10,524 nt of DNA, from contig CAKUPI010000048.1 of assembly GCA_934675045.1 (NCBI GenBank), positions 1 through 10,524 of the forward strand, written 5' to 3'. Positions 6,214 through 10,524 of this stretch are shown one piece after another. The DNA is from an uncultured Eubacteriales bacterium. GTDB taxonomy: Bacteria; Bacillota; Clostridia; Oscillospirales; Butyricicoccaceae. How positions within the stretch are numbered: position 1 is the first letter of the stretch; each line of letters begins with the position of its first letter. The notes under the pieces are model-generated. The model was not told the DNA's origin. It saw nothing but the letters and a program-made list of their open reading frames with translations, and did not search any database. A program made the position numbers and the translations under genes.

Positions 6214-7101
6214 TTAACCGAAGTTTCGCGCCAGCCAATCGCGCAGCGGGCCGTCCGTTTTGAAATAGGACAGGGTTCCGCCGCCGTCCATCCAGTCATA
6301 GCCCGGATAAAAGGCGAGGAAGAAGCGCAGGCCGTCTTTGGTTTCAATGCGCAGGTTCCTCCGGTCCTCGGCAAAGGCGCTGTGCGCTTCCTGCTGCTTT
6401 TCCTCGGGAATACCGCCGAACACTTCCGCCTGAAAGTCGTCGTTCCCATAGCTTTCGAGCGCCGCCGTCATGTCGTAGAACCCGGCGATTTCCCGCCGGT
6501 TTGTCACGGGTGAACCGATTACCTGCTCGTTGCCCTGCTGCATTTCCGCAACAGAGGCAATGTCGTCCGCGCTTTCGATGCCGTACACGCGATAAAGCTC
6601 GGTGAGCGGACAGTTTGTGCTGCCGTCAAACCGGTAAAAGTTGCAAAACAGTGCGGCATACCATGTCTCGCCGTCGCGCAGGAGATACACGCCGTCGCAG
6701 GCGGCGGGCGCGTACTGGTACAGCGCAATGTCGGTCTGCCCGGCGGTGCACCGGTAGCCAATGCCGCCGTCAGACTTCAGGTACGAAAGGTGCGCACCGG
6801 CCATATCGGCGGTGATTTCGGGCGGAAGCCCGTACTTTTCCAAAACCTTTGGGAGGTTGACGGCCTCGTAGTATTTTCCGTTGAACTCAAGGGCCGCAAT
6901 GTCGTGACGCGGGTCCTCGCGGCCCGTTCCGCCCTTGTGGTGCAAAACGGGAATGGCGATTGCGGCCGCCAGGCACAGACACGCCGCCGCGGCGGCCCAC
7001 CTGCGCCGGCGCCGGAAGCCGGGGCGCCTGTACGCCTTTGCGTCCCGCACGGCGCTTTCGCTGATTCCGCCGATGGCGTCCAGAATCCTCTCGTTTGTCA
7101 T
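6214..7101 (-). CDS. Membrane protein, probable anti-sigma factor for the adjacent ECF sigma
   Basis: This is a 295-aa protein. Its start ATG overlaps the sigma stop as ATGA, and AAGGAGG lies 10 nt upstream inside the sigma gene. The first about 34 residues are cytoplasmic (MTNERILDAIGGISESAVRD, then RRPGFRRRRR). One transmembrane segment lies at about 35-52 (WAAAAACLCLAAAIAIPVL) and the remaining about 240 residues are extracytoplasmic. The opening ERILDAIGGISESAVRDAK is typical of short proteins encoded behind clostridial ECF sigma factors, where the cytoplasmic part is thought to hold the sigma. No HxxxCxxC zinc anti-sigma motif is present. The outer part contains two similar stretches (LSYLKSDGG and LSYFKTDGP), suggesting a duplicated domain; its signal is unknown. 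The anti-sigma role is inferred from gene order and topology. Confidence 0.85.
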   Translation of the reverse strand: MTNERILDAIGGISESAVRDAKAYRRPGFRRRRRWAAAAACLCLAAAIAIPVLHHKGGTGREDPRHDIAALEFNGKYYEAVNLPKVLEKYGLPPEITADMAGAHLSYLKSDGGIGYRCTAGQTDIALYQYAPAACDGVYLLRDGETWYAALFCNFYRFDGSTNCPLTELYRVYGIESADDIASVAEMQQGNEQVIGSPVTNRREIAGFYDMTAALESYGNDDFQAEVFGGIPEEKQQEAHSAFAEDRRNLRIETKDGLRFFLAFYPGYDWMDGGGTLSYFKTDGPLRDWLARNFG

Positions 7102-7658
7102 GACGAAAACGCCTCCTTTTCCAAGATGGACAGCAGCTTTTGCCGCTGCCTGTGCAGCATCATTTTGACCTTGCTCTGCGAAAAGCCGAACTGCCCGGCA
7201 ATGGCCGAAATCGGGTCCAGATACCAGTAGCGGCAGAGGAAAACGCGCCGCTCCGTAAGCGGAAGGCCCATCACAAAATCGTTGATGAGCGCCTCGAGCG
7301 CCGCGGCCTCCACCTCGCGCTCCACGCTGTGGCCGGACGGAACGCAGTCCGCCAGCTCATCGAGCACCAGCACAATCTCGCCGCCGCCGCGCTTGCCCGC
7401 GGTGCGCCCCCGCCACCGGTCAATGGAGATTCTGCGGGTGATTTTGCCCAGAAAGGTCGAAAGAACGGCCGGGCGGTGCGGCGGCATACTCCGCCAGGCG
7501 TCAAGGTAGGTGTCGTTCACGCTTTCGCTTGCGTCCTCTGCGTTGGAAAGAATGTTGTAGGCGATGGCGTAGCAGTAGCTTCCGTACTTTTTGGCGGTTT
7601 CTTCAATGGCGGCCTCCGAGCGCGCCCAGTAGAGATCCACGATGCGCTTGTCCTCCAT
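7098..7658 (-). CDS. ECF-type RNA polymerase sigma factor
   Basis: This is a 186-aa sigma-70 family protein, normal ECF length. Region 2 spans residues about 10-83 (YGSYCYAIAYNILSNAEDAS, then ESVNDTYLDAWRSMPPHRPA, then FLGKITRRISIDRWR). Region 4 spans about 120-178 (LPLTERRVFLCRYWYLDPIS, then GFSQSKVKMMLHRQRQKLL), with a helix-turn-helix at IAGQFGFSQSKVKMMLHR. The start at 7658 has GAGGAGG 7 nt upstream. It overlaps the following membrane protein by 4 nt and forms a two-gene operon ended by the hairpin at 6133-6173. It probably directs transcription of an envelope or stress regulon, including its own operon, when released by the partner. The inducing condition cannot be read from the sequence. 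Confidence 0.95.
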   Translation of the reverse strand: MEDKRIVDLYWARSEAAIEETAKKYGSYCYAIAYNILSNAEDASESVNDTYLDAWRSMPPHRPAVLSTFLGKITRRISIDRWRGRTAGKRGGGEIVLVLDELADCVPSGHSVEREVEAAALEALINDFVMGLPLTERRVFLCRYWYLDPISAIAGQFGFSQSKVKMMLHRQRQKLLSILEKEAFSS

Positions 7659-7691
7659 TCCCGTTCCTCCTCTCGTGGGGATAAGGCCCCT

Positions 7692-7728
7692 TCATCTATC
7701 TACTCGATCGATTTTCCGACAGGTCACA
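7692..7728 (-). promoter_or_regulatory. Candidate ECF-type promoter upstream of the sigma gene
   Basis: On the - strand TGTGACC (7728-7722) is followed after about 18 bp by AGTAGATAGATG (7703-7692), which suits a -35/-10 pair of an autoregulated ECF operon. No sigma-A -10 box is visible in the 163-bp gap between the LysR gene and the sigma gene. A direct GATCGATC run lies between the two elements. The assignment is by position and general pattern only. Confidence 0.3.
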
Positions 7729-7821
7729 GGTTTTTTGCGCTTTTTTGTGCGGCGGAACCGCCCGTGCATGAAAACAGGCAGCGCCCCCGGCGAGGCTCGC
7801 CCCCTTTTCCGCGGCTTCGCT

Positions 7822-8700
7822 TCAGGAGTCCGACGGCTCTCCCGCCCCCGCCCCCTGCTCAAACTGCCGGATTTGCTGGCGGGCGATATTCCGGTTGTGA
7901 TACACATAGTTAAACTCCCGCACCACGGTGACGTCCTCCAGATCAAAGGCGGCCAGCCGGCAGTCGGCGTCGACGATGGGGCGGTAGGCAAAGGTGATTC
8001 CCAAACCCTGCGCCACGAAATGCCGGATGGCGGCAAAGCTGTTGACCGTGATGACCCTTTTGAAGCTGGCGGCGGAATAGCCGCGCTCTTTCAGCAGCTG
8101 CTCCATGATGTCCCGCGTGCCCGAGCCCTGCTCGCGCACGATCAGCGTCTGGGAAAAAAGCTCGCCGAAGGAGACGCGCCGGCCCGTAAAGGGATGCCGC
8201 TTTTCGCAGACGCCCACAAAATGCTCCTTTTTGAAAAGATGATGCTCAAACCGCGCCTTGTCAAAGGCGCCCTCGACCAGCGCAAAGTCGAGCAGCCGCT
8301 CGTCCAGCATGGCCAAAAGGGCCTCGGTGTTGTCGATGACCAGCTCGAGACGGTGGTCAGGCGGGGCGGCAAAGCGCGCCGCGGTGGGGAGAATGACAAA
8401 CTCGCCGATGGTTTTGGTCGCACCCACACGCAAAAAAAGTTCGGCAGAGGGTGCAAGCGCCTTTTGCAGCGCCGTCTCCTCGGCCATGATGCGCTCGACG
8501 CTCTGCTTGAGCAGGTCGGCGGCGCGGGTTCTGGACAGCGTTTTTCCGTCATACCGAAACAGCCGGGTGCTGTACGCCTTTTCAAGAAAATGGATGTGCT
8601 GCGTGACGCCGGGCTGCGTCATGTTCAAAAGCTCGGCGGTCCGCCGGTAGTTCATTTCGCGGTACAGGGTGAGAAAGGTGTGGATTCTGTAATCAAGCAT
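7822..8700 (-). CDS. LysR-family transcriptional regulator
   Basis: This is a 292-aa protein of normal LysR length. Residues 2-60 are the winged HTH (TFLTLYREMNYRRTAELLNM, then TQPGVTQHIHFLEKAYSTRL). Residues about 88-283 form the effector-binding domain of periplasmic-binding-protein fold (LFLRVGATKTIGEFVILP, then FALVEGAFDKARFEHH, then IVREQGSGTRDIMEQLL, then HFVAQGLGITFAYRPIV). The REQGSGTR motif is shared with CysL/YeiE-type regulators that respond to sulfur anions (family knowledge). It is divergent from a YeiH-family transporter, the same pairing as yeiE/yeiH in enterobacteria, so it probably activates that gene; the effector is inferred, not shown. The start at 8700 has GGAGG only 4 nt upstream, which is short but usable. 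No clear terminator was found after it. Confidence 0.94.
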   Translation of the reverse strand: MLDYRIHTFLTLYREMNYRRTAELLNMTQPGVTQHIHFLEKAYSTRLFRYDGKTLSRTRAADLLKQSVERIMAEETALQKALAPSAELFLRVGATKTIGEFVILPTAARFAAPPDHRLELVIDNTEALLAMLDERLLDFALVEGAFDKARFEHHLFKKEHFVGVCEKRHPFTGRRVSFGELFSQTLIVREQGSGTRDIMEQLLKERGYSAASFKRVITVNSFAAIRHFVAQGLGITFAYRPIVDADCRLAAFDLEDVTVVREFNYVYHNRNIARQQIRQFEQGAGAGEPSDS

Positions 8701-8731
8701 GGCGCCTCCGATAAAATAAAATTATCAATTT

Positions 8732-8756
8732 ATAATATTTAATCATTTGATATTAT
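8732..8756. promoter_or_regulatory. LysR-type T-N11-A operator in the divergent intergenic region
   Basis: The arms ATAATAT (8732-8738) and ATATTAT (8750-8756) are perfect inverted repeats separated by exactly 11 nt, which is the T-N11-A layout of LysR-family binding sites. The right arm overlaps the -35 box of the transporter promoter. Two further partial palindromes flank or overlap it: TGATA-T-TATCA (8748-8758) and GATAA...TTATC (8710-8726). They could form the activation and autoregulation subsites. The region is strongly AT-rich. Confidence 0.65.
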
Positions 8757-8775
8757 CACGAACTGCGTGTATGAT
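8747..8775 (+). promoter_or_regulatory. Promoter of the YeiH-family transporter gene
   Basis: TTGATA (8747-8752) and TATGAT (8770-8775) are separated by exactly 17 bp; each box matches 5/6 of the sigma-A consensus. The start point would be near 8782, with a 5' UTR of about 29 nt. The -35 box lies inside the LysR operator, so the regulator could contact or block RNA polymerase there. Confidence 0.65.
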
Positions 8776-8810
8776 CAAGGGCGGAAAAAAACACGGAGGG
8801 AAAAAACACC

Positions 8811-9848
8811 ATGCATGTACCGCAGCAACTTTCAAATGCCGCCCGGCGGCTGCCCGGCTTCGGCGCCGCTCTGCTGATCGCCGCCGCGGCGAAAATCATA
8901 GAGGGGCTTTTGCCCATACACCTGATCGGCGCGTCGGTCATCGCGCTGTTCATCGGAATGCTTTTAAACGGCCGGCTGGGGAAAAACGCCCTTTTGCAGC
9001 CGGGGATTCGTTTCACAGCCAAAAAAGTGCTGCGGATTGCCATTGTCCTGCTGGGCGCTTCGCTGAGCATCGGCACCGTTTTGCATGTGGGACGGCTGTC
9101 GCTGACGGTGATGGTCTTTACCCTGCTGACCTGCTTCGGCGGCGGATATGTGGTCGGACGCCTGCTGGGCCTCAACTGGAAGCTTTCCAACCTGATTTCG
9201 GCGGGAACGGGCATTTGCGGCGGCTCGGCCATTGCCGCCATCTCGTCGGTCATCGACGCCGACGACAGCGACGTCGCCTATGCCATGTCGGCCACCTTTT
9301 TGTTTGACATGGCCATGATCCTGCTCTTTCCGGTCATGGGACATGCGATGGGGCTGAGCGATACCGCCTACGGCCTGTGGGCGGGAACGGCCGTCAACGA
9401 CACCTCGAGCGTGGTGGCCGCGGGGTACGCCTTTTCGGAGGCGGCGGGGGACTTTGCCACCATGGTCAAGCTGACCCGCACGCTGGCCATCATCCCCACA
9501 GTGCTGGTCTTTTCCGTCGTTCAGGCCCGCCTGCGCCGCAAAGAGTCCCTGTCGGGCGGCGCGCCGGACGGCGGCGTGCGCATCCGCTCGCTCTTTCCCT
9601 GGTTTATCGCAGGCCTTGTCTGTCTGGCCGTTGTGAACAGCACCGGCCTGATCCCCGCCGGCCTGTCGGCGGCGGCCAAAGAGATCAGCAAGTTTTTGAT
9701 GGTGGCCGCGCTGGCCGCCATCGGGCTGGGAACCAGCTTTCGGGACATGCGAAAATCCGGCTGGGCGCCCATGCTGCACGGCTTTATCATTTCGGCGCTG
9801 GTCGTTGCCGTCGCTCTGGCCGTTGAATACGGAATGGGCATTGTGTAA
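8811..9848 (+). CDS. yeiH: YeiH/UPF0324-family membrane transporter
   Basis: This is a 345-aa integral membrane protein of the YeiH (UPF0324) family, annotated as putative sulfate or sulfite exporters; the substrate is not firmly established. About ten hydrophobic segments are visible, starting near residues 16-36, 38-53 and 73-93. Conserved family motifs are present: AGTGICGGSAIAA (131-143), LWAGTAVNDTSSVVAAG (189-205), MVKLTRTLAIIP (218-229) and ALAAIGLGTSFRDM (300-313). A charged loop at about 239-258 divides the two halves. The start at 8811 has GGAGGG 10 nt upstream; length fits the family. It is divergent from a LysR regulator with a T-N11-A site over its promoter, so inducible expression is likely. 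A bidirectional hairpin follows 20 nt after the stop. Confidence 0.93.
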   Translation: MHVPQQLSNAARRLPGFGAALLIAAAAKIIEGLLPIHLIGASVIALFIGMLLNGRLGKNALLQPGIRFTAKKVLRIAIVLLGASLSIGTVLHVGRLSLTVMVFTLLTCFGGGYVVGRLLGLNWKLSNLISAGTGICGGSAIAAISSVIDADDSDVAYAMSATFLFDMAMILLFPVMGHAMGLSDTAYGLWAGTAVNDTSSVVAAGYAFSEAAGDFATMVKLTRTLAIIPTVLVFSVVQARLRRKESLSGGAPDGGVRIRSLFPWFIAGLVCLAVVNSTGLIPAGLSAAAKEISKFLMVAALAAIGLGTSFRDMRKSGWAPMLHGFIISALVVAVALAVEYGMGIV

Positions 9849-9863
9849 CCCGGCGCCCGGCAG

Positions 9864-9902
9864 AAAAAATCCGCAGGCCCCTGCTGTCAGGGACCTGCGG
9901 AT
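9864..9902. terminator. Bidirectional terminator between convergent genes
   Basis: The stem ATCCGCAGG/CCTGCGGAT (9869-9877 with 9894-9902) continues through one mismatch into CCCTG/CAGGG with a 4-nt loop. Six A at 9864-9869 give a U6 tract for the - strand repressor gene. On the + strand it is followed by GCTGTTTT, so it should also end the transporter transcript. Confidence 0.9.
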
Positions 9903-9917
9903 GCTGTTTTCGGGCGG

Positions 9918-10524
9918 TTATTTGCCGGACTTCTTTTGGCTCTGCTCGTACTTCCAGGCCATTTTGGCCTGCGCCTCCGTCATGGGGCGGACACCGCCGC
10001 CGCGGGCCGCGACAGGCTGCCCGACATAACGGCGCCACTCGCCGTCGGCGCGGTCAATCTCATGCTGCACAAGGGATGTAAAGGCGACGGCCTTGCCAAG
10101 GATGGAGACTCTGTCCATCTCGTCGCCGACAAAAACCCGGTCGGGATATCGGGGGTTTTCAGCGCGCAGCACCAGCCTGTCCGGCGTGCGGAAGACCTTT
10201 TTCAGCGTCGCCTCGCCGTCGATGAGCACGGCGGCGATTTCGCCGTTGTCGACGTCGGGCTGGCGGCGGACATATACGATGTCGCCGTCAAAAATACGGG
10301 CGCCCGTCATGCTGTCCCCCTGGCAGCGCAGGGCAAAATCGGCCCGGCAGCGGGCGGGGAGCGGCAGGTATTCCTCGATGTTCTGCTCGGCCCAGACAGG
10401 GGTGCCGCAGGCGATGCGCCCCACCAGCGGCACGGCGCCGTCCGCGGCGGGGCGGCAGGCATCCGGCAGGCTTTGGCCCAGCAACTCGTCCATGCTGACG
10501 TCAAAAAAGGCGGCCATGGCGCCG
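9918..10524 (-). CDS. LexA/CI-like repressor with S24 peptidase fold (N-terminal part outside window)
   Basis: The frame continues off the window edge: the codons before ATG 10517 are open, and AAFFDVSMDELLG is the end of an XRE-type HTH domain, so the DNA-binding part lies beyond base 10524. Counting from that ATG, residues 29-150 are an S24 (LexA C-terminal) domain. A Cys37-Gly38 bond lies in VPLVGRIACGTPVWAEQNIE at the self-cleavage position. The nucleophile Ser69 is in CQGDSM and the general base Lys106 in ATLKKV. LexA and CI cleave Ala-Gly while UmuD cleaves Cys-Gly, so autocleavage is plausible (family knowledge). An unusual tail of about 50 residues (151-199) follows, rich in charged residues and ending QSQKKSGK. 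It is probably a DNA-damage-responsive or phage-type repressor; its targets are outside the window. Confidence 0.92.
   Translation of the reverse strand, partial: GAMAAFFDVSMDELLGQSLPDACRPAADGAVPLVGRIACGTPVWAEQNIEEYLPLPARCRADFALRCQGDSMTGARIFDGDIVYVRRQPDVDNGEIAAVLIDGEATLKKVFRTPDRLVLRAENPRYPDRVFVGDEMDRVSILGKAVAFTSLVQHEIDRADGEWRRYVGQPVAARGGGVRPMTEAQAKMAWKYEQSQKKSGK

Noticed and set aside
7784..7804. GGCGAG/CTCGCC hairpin after the LysR gene as its terminator
   Set aside because: The loop is too tight and no T tract follows on the - strand; not convincing.
7140..7913. 257-aa + strand open frame across the sigma gene and its upstream gap
   Set aside because: Antisense shadow; no SD, low-complexity proline-rich end, and it conflicts with the sigma and LysR genes.
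8964..9779. 271-aa - strand open frame inside the transporter gene
   Set aside because: It is an antisense shadow of the YeiH coding region with a His/Gln/Arg/Gly-rich translation.

Overview
The window looks like chromosomal DNA from a GC-rich member of the Firmicutes, probably an anaerobic clostridial lineage of the Oscillospiraceae/Eubacteriales type. This is inferred from the strong AAGGAGG-type ribosome binding sites, a three-SLH-domain surface protein, clostridial-style ECF sigma/anti-sigma organisation and compact hairpin-plus-U-tract terminators. No rRNA, tRNA, CRISPR array, transposase or integrase is visible.

Left part (1-3800): the 3' end of a large secreted protein (YDG-like repeat, beta-rich repeats, three C-terminal SLH domains) runs on the + strand and ends at a strong hairpin. 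Convergent to it on the - strand are a stand-alone SWIM zinc-finger protein and, upstream of that, an HTH-WYL transcriptional regulator with its own promoter and a terminator overlapping its stop codon. A gene-free stretch of about 350 bp (3803-4150), with a perfect 9-bp inverted repeat, separates this from the next unit.

Middle (4151-6088, - strand): a promoter with an extended -10 leads into what looks like one transcription unit. It starts with a broken sigma-70 region 2 fragment, then a small soluble ORF, then a string of short, mostly membrane-embedded proteins of unknown function (83, 141, 102, about 51 and 60 aa). Gaps are 9-70 nt and most genes have good Shine-Dalgarno sites. The 51-codon ORF has a perfect SD but AAG where the start codon should be. 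This cassette is the part of the window I cannot assign to a known system.

Right-centre (6133-7728, - strand): an ECF-type sigma factor overlaps by 4 nt (ATGA) a single-pass membrane protein that is probably its anti-sigma factor. The pair ends at a strong terminator that insulates it from the cassette above.

Right (7822-9902): a LysR-family regulator is divergent from a YeiH/UPF0324-family membrane transporter. Their AT-rich intergenic region carries a T-N11-A palindrome overlapping the -35 box of the transporter promoter, the usual arrangement for LysR-type control. The window ends with the C-terminal part of a LexA/CI-like repressor (S24 peptidase fold, - strand), convergent with the transporter and separated from it by a bidirectional terminator.
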